This document shows, piece by piece, positions 28,367 to 37,794 of a stretch of DNA of 64,000 nt. Position 1 is the stretch's first letter. Each line of letters starts with the position of its first letter. Below the pieces are notes generated by a model. It saw only the letters and a list, made by a program, of their open reading frames with translations, had not been told where the DNA came from and searched no databases. This DNA is from Methylobacillus sp. MM3 (GTDB taxonomy: Bacteria; Pseudomonadota; Gammaproteobacteria; Burkholderiales; Methylophilaceae), in NCBI RefSeq assembly GCF_001645185.1, contig NZ_LXTQ01000030.1:1-64000 (forward strand). The letters run 5' to 3'. Both the position numbers and the translations under genes were made by a program.

Positions 28367-29338
28367 TCAGACAGTCGGCACATTGCGCGGATAAGCCACG
28401 ATCAGCGCGAAAGCGGCATCTACCACTTCGGGCACCGTAATCTCTGCCATTTCCGTTTTCTTGATCAACGTATGCTGTGGTCTGACCGGGTACGGGCCTG
28501 TCAGCACATGATTGGTCGGACCGAACAACCCGACGATAGACACATCGGACGCGGCTGCGACATGGAACACGCCGCAATCGTGTGCGATGAACAAATCGAC
28601 GCGTTGCATCAGGCTGTGCAGGTCGGCCACCGAGGTCTTGCCGACCAGGTTGATCGTTCCAGGCACTTCATGCTCGAACTGCCTGGCCAGGAAGGACTCG
28701 TTGCGCGTGCCAGTAATGATGATGCGCACCTTGGGGTTGGCCGCCATCAGTGCCTTGCTCAGCTTGATGTATTCATCCACCGGCCACAGCTTCTTGTCGT
28801 CGGCACGTTTGGAATAGAAGAATTTCCAGCCGTGTAGCTTGGTGGTGCCGCAACCGAGATGGATGGTAATCAGCAGGTTGTCCGAAGCAATGACAGCATC
28901 CTTCAGCAAAGCTGTAGCCAGATCCGGCGTTGAGTGAATGAAATAAAGTCTGTCTTCATCCGCCACCTCGCGCTGCAGTAGCCCGCCCATGAACTGCAGC
29001 AACTGCTCCGCGTGATGGCTATTGCCCGATAGATTGCCGATGGTCGTCATTTGTGTCTGCGCGTCACCCAGCTTCTTTTTTGCATTGGCGTTCAGGCAGA
29101 TCACCCTGTCGTATCCTTTCGCCAGTTTGTCGAACGCACGGCTACTGTCGAGGACGAAGACTTCGCCTATGCTGGGATTCCCGTCGAATACCTCTGCGCA
29201 CAATTTATTCAGCGCAACCACATCGATACGTGCTTGCGGCAAATGCTTCTTCAGAAAGCGAATCGCGGGCGTACAGAAAATGTTGTTGCCGGTACTGTTG
29301 GAAGTGAGGATCAGGATTTTTTCGGATGGCGAATTCAT
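28367..29338 (-). CDS. Glycosyltransferase family 9 (heptosyltransferase-like)
   Basis: The product, about 323 residues, starts MNSPSEKILILTSNSTGNNIF and has the GT9 layout: FCTPAIRFLKKHLPQARIDVVA, LITIHLGCGTTKLHGWKFF in the donor domain and IAHDCGVFHVAAASDVSIVGLFGP near the C-terminus, where HDCG replaces the usual NDSG. It probably adds a heptose or related sugar to the LPS core, but the acceptor is unknown. The start at 29338 is chosen by family fit; an ATG at 29350 is possible, and neither has a ribosome site. It converges with the InaA-like gene and diverges from galE. Confidence 0.78.
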   Translation of the reverse strand: MNSPSEKILILTSNSTGNNIFCTPAIRFLKKHLPQARIDVVALNKLCAEVFDGNPSIGEVFVLDSSRAFDKLAKGYDRVICLNANAKKKLGDAQTQMTTIGNLSGNSHHAEQLLQFMGGLLQREVADEDRLYFIHSTPDLATALLKDAVIASDNLLITIHLGCGTTKLHGWKFFYSKRADDKKLWPVDEYIKLSKALMAANPKVRIIITGTRNESFLARQFEHEVPGTINLVGKTSVADLHSLMQRVDLFIAHDCGVFHVAAASDVSIVGLFGPTNHVLTGPYPVRPQHTLIKKTEMAEITVPEVVDAAFALIVAYPRNVPTV

Positions 29339-29388
29339 GGGTGAAAACATTTGATGGATAATCAGCCGCCGATTATAGCGTAAGCCTA

Positions 29389-29417
29389 TTGGTTGACTTG
29401 CGCTCAACAGGGATAAT
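29389..29417 (+). promoter_or_regulatory. Predicted sigma-70 promoter of galE
   Basis: TTGGTT (29389-29394), a 17-base spacer and GATAAT (29412-29417) lie 35 bases before the galE ATG. An overlapping TTGACT at 29393 gives a poorer spacing of 15. Confidence 0.5.
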
Positions 29418-29451
29418 AACAACCAACTCCATCAAAGTATTGCAAACAAAC

Positions 29452-30459
29452 ATGATCCTCGTCACCGGCGGCACAGGCTATATCGGCTCTCACACTGTAG
29501 TGGAACTGCTCTCAGCGGGCCACGAAGTCGTCATTCTCGATAATCTCTCCAACAGCCAGCGGGAAGTGTTGGACAAGATTGAGCAGATCACCGGAAAACA
29601 ACCTGAATTTGTCGAAGGCGACATACGTGATAGCAGCTTGGTGAATAATTTGTTCGAACGCCACCATTTCAGTGCCGTGATCCATTTTGCTGGCCTGAAA
29701 GCCGTCGGCGAATCCGTTTCCAAACCACTGGAATACTACGAGAACAACGTCTATGGCAGCATGGTGCTATTCCGTGCCATGGCCAAGCATGGCGTCAAGC
29801 ATCTGGTATTCAGCTCCTCGGCAACCGTATATGGAGATCCGGCATCCCTGCCGGTTAAAGAAGATGCACCGCTACAGGCGACCAACCCTTATGGCCGCAC
29901 CAAGCTGATGATCGAAGAGATGCTTGCGGATATTGCTCTGGCCGATCCCGATTGGCACATTGCCATATTGCGTTATTTCAATCCGATAGGTGCGCACAAG
30001 AGTGGACTGATCGGCGAAGCGCCGAATGGCATTCCCAACAATCTCCTGCCTTATGTTGCGCAAGTAGCAACTGGAATATTGGAATACCTTTCCGTATTCG
30101 GCAATGATTATTCCACGCCGGACGGCACTGGCGTACGCGACTTCATTCACGTCGTCGATCTCGCGCTAGGTCACCTCAAGGCTCTGGATTTCCTCAAGCT
30201 CCACCCCGGCCTGCATGCATACAACCTTGGCACCGGCCAGGGATACAGCGTGCTGGAAATTGTCAGTGCATTCGAAAAAGCATCTGGGAAAGCGGTGTCT
30301 TATCGCATCGTCGAACGACGCCCCGGCGATATTGCAAGCTGCTATGCAAATGCCGACAAAGCCTTCACGGAACTGGGATGGAAAGCCGAGCGTGGACTCA
30401 ATCAGATGTGCGCCGACGCATGGCGCTGGCAATGCCATTACAGCAGGCTGAATCGCTGA
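29452..30459 (+). CDS. galE: UDP-glucose 4-epimerase
   Basis: GalE interconverts UDP-glucose and UDP-galactose, supplying galactose for surface polysaccharides. The 335-residue protein has MILVTGGTGYIGSHTVVELL at the start, VIHFAGLKAVGESV, FSSSATVYGDP, the catalytic NPYGRTKLMIEEML (YxxxK) and RYFNPIGAHKSGLIGE, all standard for GalE. The ATG at 29452 is preferred to an upstream extension. It is a single plus-strand gene inside an otherwise minus-strand polysaccharide block. Confidence 0.94.
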   Translation: MILVTGGTGYIGSHTVVELLSAGHEVVILDNLSNSQREVLDKIEQITGKQPEFVEGDIRDSSLVNNLFERHHFSAVIHFAGLKAVGESVSKPLEYYENNVYGSMVLFRAMAKHGVKHLVFSSSATVYGDPASLPVKEDAPLQATNPYGRTKLMIEEMLADIALADPDWHIAILRYFNPIGAHKSGLIGEAPNGIPNNLLPYVAQVATGILEYLSVFGNDYSTPDGTGVRDFIHVVDLALGHLKALDFLKLHPGLHAYNLGTGQGYSVLEIVSAFEKASGKAVSYRIVERRPGDIASCYANADKAFTELGWKAERGLNQMCADAWRWQCHYSRLNR

Positions 30460-30463
30460 ACCA

Positions 30464-31621
30464 TTACGTCTTCGTAGGGCATCTCGCGATGAGATAACGA
30501 TCCACCTGCTCACGCCTGATCTGGATGACTGTCAGCAGTATCGGAATCCAGAAGTAGGCCCAGAATGCCTTGGGCGGCCCGAGCAACCATCCGGTATTCG
30601 TCATCAAACCCCCAATACCGATCATGGACAGCAGGAACCATGGAGACTTCAACTTGACGCCGTCGCGCACGTAAAAGAAAACAAAAATTCCTATCAAGGT
30701 CAGTCCGACCAGTCCGTCGTTGTACAAAATTCCGAGCGGCAAATTATGTGTATGGGTGAACTGACCGATGAACCTGTAACCATCCTGACCACAACCGAGT
30801 ACGATTCCGCAAGTATCGACCAAACGGTACCAGGCATCGGCCCAAATCTCTGGCCGGTAGCTCATGCCACGCTGGCTAAGCATCTGGTCGGCGCCGGCCA
30901 GATAGCCGATCAGAAGCACGCCCAGCAGCGCCAGAAACCCCACTGCCCACAACCTGCGCATGAGAACGTACACCGCCATGAACATGCCGAAACCCATCAA
31001 TGCAGAGCGCGATTGAAACACGGATGCCGATAGCAACACCGCGATGGACAGAACGAGCAATCCGATCAGCAGATAAGGCTTGGCAAGCGCGATAAGCCGT
31101 GGCTCCATGACTGTCAGCCAGATAAAAACCATACCGCAGGTAATGAACAGCGCGGTATTGTTCGGGTCCATACGCCGACCGAAAAGATGATCGTAACGAA
31201 TCCAGTTTCCCGTCTGCTGCCATATCCAGAGCCATTCGGAGGTTGCATACAACAAAGCAAAAACACCGAACCAGGCAAACACTTTATATACACGCTCCGC
31301 CCCCCATTCGCTCCGTTCGACCATCACGCAACAAGCAAGGAAAGCCACCATGAACACCCACAACCTGATTTCTGCCACCTCCCGGATATTGAGCAGTTGA
31401 ATCGCGGCCAGAGGCAACAGCAACAGGCCGAATGCCTTGAAAAACGCCGGCAGGGCAGCAGGGCGCCATAGCAGCCAGGCAAGACCGGGAAGCATCAGTC
31501 CGATATAAAACACCGATTTGGGGGAGACTGGCACAAAGAAGCTGAGATTGAAAAGCAGAAATAAGCCTGCCATCAGCCGATAGGGAAGACCCACCAGATT
31601 ATTGTTATTTGAGGAATTCAT
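30464..31621 (-). CDS. O-antigen ligase family membrane protein (WaaL-like)
   Basis: The 385-residue protein is almost entirely hydrophobic with about ten to twelve predicted membrane segments. A larger periplasmic-type loop contains SQRGMSYRPEIWADAWYRLV, GCGQDGYRF and FTHTHNLPLGILYNDGLVGL. The RPEIW and HNLPL motifs are those of the Wzy_C/O-antigen ligase domain, which joins O-polysaccharide to lipid A-core on the outer face of the inner membrane, or polymerises repeat units. Its place at the end of the core operon favours WaaL. It is 6 bp after the preceding gene. Confidence 0.8.
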   Translation of the reverse strand: MNSSNNNNLVGLPYRLMAGLFLLFNLSFFVPVSPKSVFYIGLMLPGLAWLLWRPAALPAFFKAFGLLLLPLAAIQLLNIREVAEIRLWVFMVAFLACCVMVERSEWGAERVYKVFAWFGVFALLYATSEWLWIWQQTGNWIRYDHLFGRRMDPNNTALFITCGMVFIWLTVMEPRLIALAKPYLLIGLLVLSIAVLLSASVFQSRSALMGFGMFMAVYVLMRRLWAVGFLALLGVLLIGYLAGADQMLSQRGMSYRPEIWADAWYRLVDTCGIVLGCGQDGYRFIGQFTHTHNLPLGILYNDGLVGLTLIGIFVFFYVRDGVKLKSPWFLLSMIGIGGLMTNTGWLLGPPKAFWAYFWIPILLTVIQIRREQVDRYLIARCPTKT

Positions 31622-31627
31622 ATACTT

Positions 31628-32875
31628 CTAGATGGTCGTTTCGATGCGCTCTGTATGCGCCTCGGGAGGAAGCCCTGCCAGCAACCGCTCCAGGTTATGG
31701 ATGTTGTGCTGAAGCCCGTTTGTGCCCGAAGCAAGATGAAATTCTGCAAATGCCGCTGAGCGCTGCCGCGCCAAAGCATAGTCCTGCTCGAGCGACTGGA
31801 TGCCTTGCTCCAAAGCCTCCATACTTGCGATCTGCCCACCAAAAAACCGGCCCTGCGAAAGAATGTCCTGCGCATCTCCGCAATTGACGAAAAGTACCGG
31901 TCGCGCCGACAGGGCCGCCTCGATCACGGCATTGGACATAATATTGATCACGATGGATGCCATGCCCAGCGCCTGCGCCAGCGTGCACTCCCGAGGCAAC
32001 ACACGCACATTCGGCAGGCGATGCTCGGTCTCGCCCCAGAACTCCTTGCGGCTGCGCGGGTGTGCTTTCACCAGCACTTGGTATGCGGGGTGACGTTCGG
32101 ACCAGTCGCGCAAAAGCACATACGTAGCCTGATAGCCCGACACCTTCTCCTTGTCCGGACCCAGCCCGAGCACCAGCACCGTCTTGAGAGCGGGATCAGG
32201 GTCTGGTAGTGCGTAGCTCTCGTCGATCATGTGCGAGCCAGCAAGCACAGCCTCAGTATCGCCGAAACGCAGTTTGCGTGCCTGCAAGGCTTCCAGAGAG
32301 CTGCGCCCGAACAGAAAGTAATAATCATAGTCGTTCATTCCAAGACGACGCGAAGCCTCAACCGTCGTCGAATGCGCCAGTTGCACCAGCAGGCGCCCTT
32401 CTGCGTTTAGTGCAAGCCTGAGAAAAGGGGAATAAAAACTGCCGTTCCGGTCATTAAGCAATATCTTCGGCTGATACTTCGCTACCAGCCAGGTCGCGTG
32501 GGCGGCATAAACGAAATACCGCAAAGGCACAGCATATGATGGGCGCTTGAGCTGCCGGGATGCGAGCAGATCGTGCATTTCAGGCAATGCCGTCTCAATC
32601 AGTCTATGCCCGCGACTCTGCAAGGCTGCGGTGAACGACTTCTTGCGTTGCAGGAGAATGACTCGCGAAGAGGATTGCAGGAGCAGGAAATCGCAGGGTT
32701 CGGATTCAATGGATGAGGCCAAACGCCACTTTGCAATCAACCCATACCACGTCTCAATCATCGCGTCGCGTAGAAATCTCAGCGCACTTCCTGTCCAGCC
32801 ATGTCCCTCGCGTAACACCTGCCAGCGATAACGGTCGAGCGCACGCGCTTTTTCAGCCCAGGAATTGCCTATCAC
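31628..32875 (-). CDS. GT-B-like surface polysaccharide protein, unknown
   Basis: The 415-residue protein is not recognised with certainty. It contains RVILLQRKKSFTAALQSRGHRLI, ILLNDRNGSFYSPFLRLA, VQLAHSTTVE, VLVLGLGPDKEKVSG, YQVLVKAHPRSRKEFW and VINIMSNAVIEAALSARPVLFVNCGD. The late segments resemble the C-terminal nucleotide-sugar domain of GT-B enzymes such as capsule or CDP-glycerol transferases (KxHP motif). There are no membrane segments. Its start overlaps the stop of the GT4 gene by 4 bp. A glycosyl or glycerol-phosphate transfer role in the core is plausible, and that is inference. Confidence 0.55.
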   Translation of the reverse strand: MIGNSWAEKARALDRYRWQVLREGHGWTGSALRFLRDAMIETWYGLIAKWRLASSIESEPCDFLLLQSSSRVILLQRKKSFTAALQSRGHRLIETALPEMHDLLASRQLKRPSYAVPLRYFVYAAHATWLVAKYQPKILLNDRNGSFYSPFLRLALNAEGRLLVQLAHSTTVEASRRLGMNDYDYYFLFGRSSLEALQARKLRFGDTEAVLAGSHMIDESYALPDPDPALKTVLVLGLGPDKEKVSGYQATYVLLRDWSERHPAYQVLVKAHPRSRKEFWGETEHRLPNVRVLPRECTLAQALGMASIVINIMSNAVIEAALSARPVLFVNCGDAQDILSQGRFFGGQIASMEALEQGIQSLEQDYALARQRSAAFAEFHLASGTNGLQHNIHNLERLLAGLPPEAHTERIETTI

Positions 32876-34002
32876 TCTGGTTGCTCCGCCTCGATCATGC
32901 GCTGCAACGGGAAAGACCAGAATCTCCGGCGAGCAGCATCATCGGTAAAATCTCTCTTGATCCGCTCCAGCATGCGTATTTTCAGTCCATCGAAATCCGC
33001 ACCATTGCGTGAAGCTGCAATGAGCACTTTCGCCAGCACATCGGCGTTACCCAGCGGAAACAGTTGGCCAACGCCTTCCGCAACTTCGCGGCCACCTCCG
33101 CAATTCGAGCAGATCAGCGGCACCCCTGCCGCCATCGCTTCCAGCAGCACCATACCGAAGGGTTCGTGATTGGAAGTAAGCGCAAAAATGTCGAATGCCC
33201 TGAAATATCGCCGCGCTTCCGGCACCTTGCCGAGAAAGCGCACACTCTGCTCGAGTCCGAGGTCGCAAGCCTGCTCTTTCAATGGCTGCTCGAGCGGGCC
33301 AGTCCCCATGATGGCAAGCAGGCTTCCCTGTGGTAGCAGTGGCAGCGCACGAGCGAACCCGCGCAACAACGTCGCTTGATCTTTGTCTGGGTGCAGGCGT
33401 CCGACGTTCCCGACGATCCAGGCGTCGTCCGGAAGCCCAAGTTGTGCCCGAGCCTCGCTACGTGAAAGCAGCCCCTGTTGGGCAGCCGCAATGTCGACCC
33501 GGTTGTATAGCGTCTCGATACGCTCCGCGGGCCAGCCTGGCAGGCGTTTTCGCATGTCATCGCGGACAGCATTCGATACACCGATCAGGAATAACCGGTT
33601 CCTGAAAAGATTGGCGAATAATCTACGGGACCGTCGTTTGTAGTCGTCGAAAGCATGATGGATACTGATGACCGGCAATCGCGTGGCGAGCAGCGCTACG
33701 TAGGTCGGCTTGGCACGGTGCGCAATACAGAAGCGCACGTCGCGCTTGGCGACGATCTGTCTGAAACGTTTAATTGCGGCCAGCTTGAGGCCATGCACCT
33801 GCTTACTGGTAAAATCAAGGAAGATCACCTCGTCCGATGCTGATCCGTGTATCACTTCGTCGCTGGACTTGCCGGTTAGGTAAACCGTTGTGACCTTGTA
33901 CGGCGTGTCACGGAACAGCGCGGCATATTGCCGTGCGCAATCGAGAAAAGGCGCATCGTAGCTATGGCAGAACTGAATGACGCGCGGATCGCTCTTGTTC
34001 AC
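32872..34002 (-). CDS. GT4 glycosyltransferase (WapH-like position)
   Basis: The 376-residue family 4 glycosyltransferase contains HHAFDDYKRRSRR, GVSNAVRDDMRKRLPGWP, IVGNVGRLHPDKDQATLLRGF, and the GT4 donor-binding EPFGMVLLEAMAAGVPLICSNCGGGREV. The start is set at a GTG at 34002, because GGGAGG lies 7 bases upstream and the codon overlaps the stop of the preceding gene (GTGA); a longer frame to 34164 is not needed. In Pseudomonas a GT4 enzyme follows the carbamoyltransferase in the core locus, so a similar core sugar role is likely. The donor sugar is unknown. Confidence 0.83.
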   Translation of the reverse strand: MNKSDPRVIQFCHSYDAPFLDCARQYAALFRDTPYKVTTVYLTGKSSDEVIHGSASDEVIFLDFTSKQVHGLKLAAIKRFRQIVAKRDVRFCIAHRAKPTYVALLATRLPVISIHHAFDDYKRRSRRLFANLFRNRLFLIGVSNAVRDDMRKRLPGWPAERIETLYNRVDIAAAQQGLLSRSEARAQLGLPDDAWIVGNVGRLHPDKDQATLLRGFARALPLLPQGSLLAIMGTGPLEQPLKEQACDLGLEQSVRFLGKVPEARRYFRAFDIFALTSNHEPFGMVLLEAMAAGVPLICSNCGGGREVAEGVGQLFPLGNADVLAKVLIAASRNGADFDGLKIRMLERIKRDFTDDAARRRFWSFPLQRMIEAEQPE

Positions 34003-34556
34003 AAGCGCCCCTCCCGCAAAGACCACACATCGAATAAGCGCGCTGCTTTGCTGGAAAAAGATTTCTCGCTGCACAACCGCAGGCGGGCAGTCTCTCGATA
34101 CGTCCGCAGAAACAGTTCCCAACCCTCTTTTCCGAATACCAGCCGATCCGGCGCAAGACGGCACAGATGCCGGAAATTCCGCCGTGCAGTGCAGCTCAAA
34201 GCGAAAGGTTGGATGCTGAGGTCGGCGATGTCGATCAACCCCAACGAACCTTCCGGACGCAAAGTTTTGCCGGGCAAAGGCTGGTAGAGCACCGCCGAAT
34301 GAATGCGATCAGAAGAATGGTACAGCTGACGGATCGTGACGGTAGGAATGCCGAGCGCCCGCAGCCGCTCGGCATTGCGACAGAAACTGCGCACATGCGA
34401 ATAGAGGCGTACACTGCTGACCAGACGCTTGACTCGGAACAGTTTAAGGATGTCGCCGTTTGGCATGCACAGCACCTTGAGGCCATGCGCATCCTGCTCC
34501 AGCACCTCAGCGCCCGTTTTCAGCCGCTCGAACTCGTCCACGGTCAGGAGATCCAT
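33999..34556 (-). CDS. Kinase-like protein lacking its catalytic loop, probably decayed
   Basis: The 185-residue product resembles small LPS-kinase-like proteins (often labelled toluene-tolerance proteins): FERLKTGAEVLEQDAHGLKVL, MPNGDILKLFRVKR, LGIPTVTIRQLYH, YQPLPGKTLR and LGLIDIADLSIQPFALS. In such proteins GKTLR and the IDIAD metal site are separated by about 50 residues that contain the helical region and the HLGN-type catalytic loop. Here GKTLR is joined almost directly to PEGSLGLIDIAD, so an in-frame deletion seems to have removed the active site. It overlaps the GT4 gene by GTGA and is still open, so it may be made as a non-catalytic protein. Confidence 0.65.
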   Translation of the reverse strand: MDLLTVDEFERLKTGAEVLEQDAHGLKVLCMPNGDILKLFRVKRLVSSVRLYSHVRSFCRNAERLRALGIPTVTIRQLYHSSDRIHSAVLYQPLPGKTLRPEGSLGLIDIADLSIQPFALSCTARRNFRHLCRLAPDRLVFGKEGWELFLRTYRETARLRLCSEKSFSSKAARLFDVWSLREGRL

Positions 34557-34584
34557 CCAGTCAAAAAAACGGGTTTGTGCAATC

Positions 34585-36312
34585 TCAGACCTTGCTGATC
34601 AGTATGTCTTCCATGATGAGATATTGCAGGTCCGAACCGAAAAACATGTTGAGTGCATCGGTCGGGGAGCAGATCATGGGTTCGCCACGGCGGTTGAGCG
34701 ACGTGTTGAGCACTACGCCATTACCGGTAAGTTTTTCCAGTTCCAGCATCAGGTCGTAGTAGCGCGGGTTGTACTCGCGCTTCAATACTTGCGCGCGCGA
34801 GGTGCCGTCCTCGTGCACGACTTCCGGCACGCGAGATTTCCATTCTTCAGCCACTTCAAAGGTGAAGGTCATGAACGGCGCGGGATGGTCGGTCTGCAAC
34901 ATGCTCGGACCGACGGTATCCAGCATGCTGGGGCAGAAGGGACGCCAGCGTTCGCGGAACTTGATCTGCTCGTTGATGCGGTCGGCCACGCCAGGAACGC
35001 TCGGGCAGCCCACGATAGAGCGTCCGCCGAGTGCACGCGGACCGAACTCCATGCGCCCCTGGAACCAGGCGACGGGATGGCCGTCGGCCAGCAACCGGGC
35101 GATGTGCGCCGGAACATCGGCGATTTTCTGCCAATTCGGGTTTGAAGGATGTTTCGCGCAGGCCGCGATTACTTCCTCGTTGCTATAGCTGGGGCCGAGG
35201 TAGACATGCTCCATTTTCTCAACCGGCACGCCGCGCTGCACCGAGACATAGGAGGCCGCGCCCACGGCCGTGCCGGAATCGCCGGAAGCCGGCTGCACGA
35301 AGAGCTCCTTCAGTTCGGGACGCGCGATGATCTTCTGGTTCAGCTTGACGTTGAGCGCACCGCCGCCGGCGAAGGCCAGCTTGCCGGTTTCGCGCAGAAT
35401 ATCGCCGAGGTAGTAATCCATCATTTCCAGCGCCAACTTCTCAAACAGCGCTTGCATGCTGGCAGCGTAATGGACGTAAGGATCGTCGGCGATGTCGCCC
35501 TCGCGCATCGGCCCCAGCCACTCGATCAGCCGGGGCGAGAAATAGTAGCCCTTGCCCTTTTCCTTGTAGCGGCGGAAGCCGATCACGTTGGCGTAGTCGG
35601 TATTGATGACCAGCTCGCCGTTCTCAAATTTTGCAAGACGTGAAAAATCGTATTTCGCGGCGTCGCCATAAGGGGCCATGCCCATGACCTTGTACTCGCC
35701 ATCCAGCATTTCGAACCCGAGGTATTCGGTCAGCGCGCCGTATAGCCCGCCCAGCGAATCCGGGTCGTAGAATTCCTTGATTTTGTGGATCTTGCCGTTT
35801 TCGCCGTAGCCGAAGAAGGTGGTCGCGTACTCGCCCTTGCCATCGATGCCCATGATCGCGGTTTTTTCGGTGAAGCCAGAGCAATGGTAGGCACTGGAGG
35901 CATGCGTCAGGTGATGCTCAACCGGGACGATCTCAATCTTTTTGAGATCGAAGCCGAGTTGTTGCAGACACCACTGGATGCGCTTCTTGTAGCGGTAGAA
36001 GCGGCGGTTACCGGCAAAGATCGCATCGAAGCCGCGATCCGGTGCGTACCAATAGCGGGTGGCGTAGTGCCAGCGCGCCTTGCTGCCGAACAGGGGAATG
36101 GGCGCATAGGGAATCGCGACCGCATCGACCTGCGACGGTTTGATACCTGCAAAATCCAGGCAGAACTTGGCCGATTCGTAAGGCATACGATTCTTGGCAT
36201 GCTTGTCCCGAACGAAGCGTTCCTCTTCCGCAGCAGCCACCAGTTTCCCGTCGATATACAGCGCGGCGGAAGGATCGTGCGTCAATGCACCGGATAATCC
36301 CAGAATAATCAT
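34585..36312 (-). CDS. Carbamoyltransferase (NodU/CmcH family, WapO-like)
   Basis: The 575-residue protein has the two-part NodU/CmcH structure. The N-terminal Kae1-like domain shows ILGLSGALTHDPSAALYIDGKLVAAAEEERF, HHLTHASSAYHCSGF (metal-binding histidines) and MGIDGKGEYATTFFG. The C-terminal Sua5-like part has GRMEFGPRALGGRSIVGCP and RERWRPFCPSML. It would move a carbamoyl group from carbamoyl phosphate, via carbamoyl-adenylate, to a sugar hydroxyl. In the Pseudomonas aeruginosa core locus, WapO of this type carbamoylates heptose II. The same neighbours here (waaG, waaP, large kinase, GT4) make that role likely. Confidence 0.85.
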   Translation of the reverse strand: MIILGLSGALTHDPSAALYIDGKLVAAAEEERFVRDKHAKNRMPYESAKFCLDFAGIKPSQVDAVAIPYAPIPLFGSKARWHYATRYWYAPDRGFDAIFAGNRRFYRYKKRIQWCLQQLGFDLKKIEIVPVEHHLTHASSAYHCSGFTEKTAIMGIDGKGEYATTFFGYGENGKIHKIKEFYDPDSLGGLYGALTEYLGFEMLDGEYKVMGMAPYGDAAKYDFSRLAKFENGELVINTDYANVIGFRRYKEKGKGYYFSPRLIEWLGPMREGDIADDPYVHYAASMQALFEKLALEMMDYYLGDILRETGKLAFAGGGALNVKLNQKIIARPELKELFVQPASGDSGTAVGAASYVSVQRGVPVEKMEHVYLGPSYSNEEVIAACAKHPSNPNWQKIADVPAHIARLLADGHPVAWFQGRMEFGPRALGGRSIVGCPSVPGVADRINEQIKFRERWRPFCPSMLDTVGPSMLQTDHPAPFMTFTFEVAEEWKSRVPEVVHEDGTSRAQVLKREYNPRYYDLMLELEKLTGNGVVLNTSLNRRGEPMICSPTDALNMFFGSDLQYLIMEDILISKV

Positions 36313-36321
36313 TTGTACTCG

Positions 36322-37794
36322 CTAGTGTCGTGTTTGGGCGATGCCGGCCATTTTCAATACCGGATCGTTTCCATACGCAGTCATCAGTGCGGATTCCAGC
36401 ATCCGCAAAATATCCGGCGCATTGTGCCAGTTTTTCAGAAACCGCCGCAAATCGCGTGCATGCCGGCGGCGAAACCACAGCTCGCAGCCATGTTGTTTCA
36501 TCGTGTCCAGGTCGAGCAGCAGCGGTTTTCCATCTACCAGTTTCAGATTGGTGGCCTTCATGTCGCCGTGCTCGATTTTCAATAAATAAAGCTTGTAAAG
36601 CAGCGCGGCTACATCCGCCGCAATTTCCTGTTTACGCGTATCGGGCAGGCCGGAATCGGCGAAGACCTCGGTGATATCAGGCCCTGTCACATAATCGGTC
36701 AGGCAATATCCCTGACGGCGAAACGGGCCCCACCGCCGCTCTATCAATGCCAACGGCGCCGGCGTGGCAATTTCGAAGGCACGCAACAAATGCGCGTTCG
36801 ACCATGAAATGCTGGCTCGGGTTTTGCGCAATGCGCGGTTCAGGCCATGCCAAAAATTCTTGATATTGTACCGCTTGATGACGATCTGCCGCTTGCCGGC
36901 TTGCACCAGCCCAACGGTGCAGGTGTTGCCGTTCTTCAGGCGTTGGCAGTCTGGCGCATCCAGAAAGACATCCGTCGCTTCGATGACCTGCTGCAAATCG
37001 TCATCCTGCTGATTTCTGACGACGGCCAGAAACCGGTTAAAACGTTTTTCGACGCGAACCTCGCTGCAATCCCGCAGTACCTTGCTATACACATTTTTCT
37101 GCGCCAAGGTGCGTCGCAATGCTTGAACCTGGCTATGCAGCGCATCCGAAGGAAGAGCATTTTGCGACCAACCTCGTTCTTCCGTGTAAATTCGCAGCAG
37201 TTCGGGAATACGCACGTCGTCCAGCACATCGAATTTCGAGAGCAGCAAGGCCAGATTCGTCATGGCTGGCCGGCGCGGGATGGGGTGGCGATGAATGCGG
37301 ATGCCGTCGCCGTCGAGGGTGTAAATGCCGGTATCGGTACACAGAAAATTACGCGGGTAAAGATCGGTTTGCACCAAGCCGGCCGCATGATGCCGCGCCA
37401 GCGTCCTCACCAATGCATCGGCAAGCAGATTGCGCTGCTGCGTACCGGCATCCTGCCACACAGCCTCCGCGTTCTGGCTTTCAGCCACATAGGCATAAAT
37501 CAACGCAATCCCCGACTGACCGGCGATATTACCTTCATGCAACAACTCCGGCGCAAGCAACTGGTGCGAGATCAGCGCCCTGGCACCATTTGCGTCGCGC
37601 TCGGCATAACGCCGCGCGCCATTTCCGATGAACAGCTTGGCAAACACCGCCTGCCCTTGCCACACGCCTCGGCACACCAAGCGCCGGCCGGAAATACGAC
37701 GTACGACCTCTAGGCAATGCAAGGCCGACGTCCCTTCCAGGGGAACATCGAAATTCGAACCGCCTTCGCGACTGATACGCTGCAAATCAGGCAT
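36322..37794 (-). CDS. Two-domain LPS kinase-like protein
   Basis: The 490-residue protein contains two kinase-like domains in tandem. Domain 1 has a lysine-bearing FAKLFIGN near residue 52, a catalytic loop at 135-150 (HHAAGLVQTDLYPRNF; D144, N149) and LDGDG at 160-164. Domain 2 has IVIKRYN near 305, HGDMKATN at 409-416 (D411, N416) and LDLDT at 427-431. Both keep catalytic Asp and Asn, so both may be active. Similar large proteins occur beside WapP/WapQ in Pseudomonas core loci. It overlaps waaP by 8 bp. Phosphorylation of inner-core heptoses is the likely role; the exact positions are unknown. Confidence 0.78.
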   Translation of the reverse strand: MPDLQRISREGGSNFDVPLEGTSALHCLEVVRRISGRRLVCRGVWQGQAVFAKLFIGNGARRYAERDANGARALISHQLLAPELLHEGNIAGQSGIALIYAYVAESQNAEAVWQDAGTQQRNLLADALVRTLARHHAAGLVQTDLYPRNFLCTDTGIYTLDGDGIRIHRHPIPRRPAMTNLALLLSKFDVLDDVRIPELLRIYTEERGWSQNALPSDALHSQVQALRRTLAQKNVYSKVLRDCSEVRVEKRFNRFLAVVRNQQDDDLQQVIEATDVFLDAPDCQRLKNGNTCTVGLVQAGKRQIVIKRYNIKNFWHGLNRALRKTRASISWSNAHLLRAFEIATPAPLALIERRWGPFRRQGYCLTDYVTGPDITEVFADSGLPDTRKQEIAADVAALLYKLYLLKIEHGDMKATNLKLVDGKPLLLDLDTMKQHGCELWFRRRHARDLRRFLKNWHNAPDILRMLESALMTAYGNDPVLKMAGIAQTRH

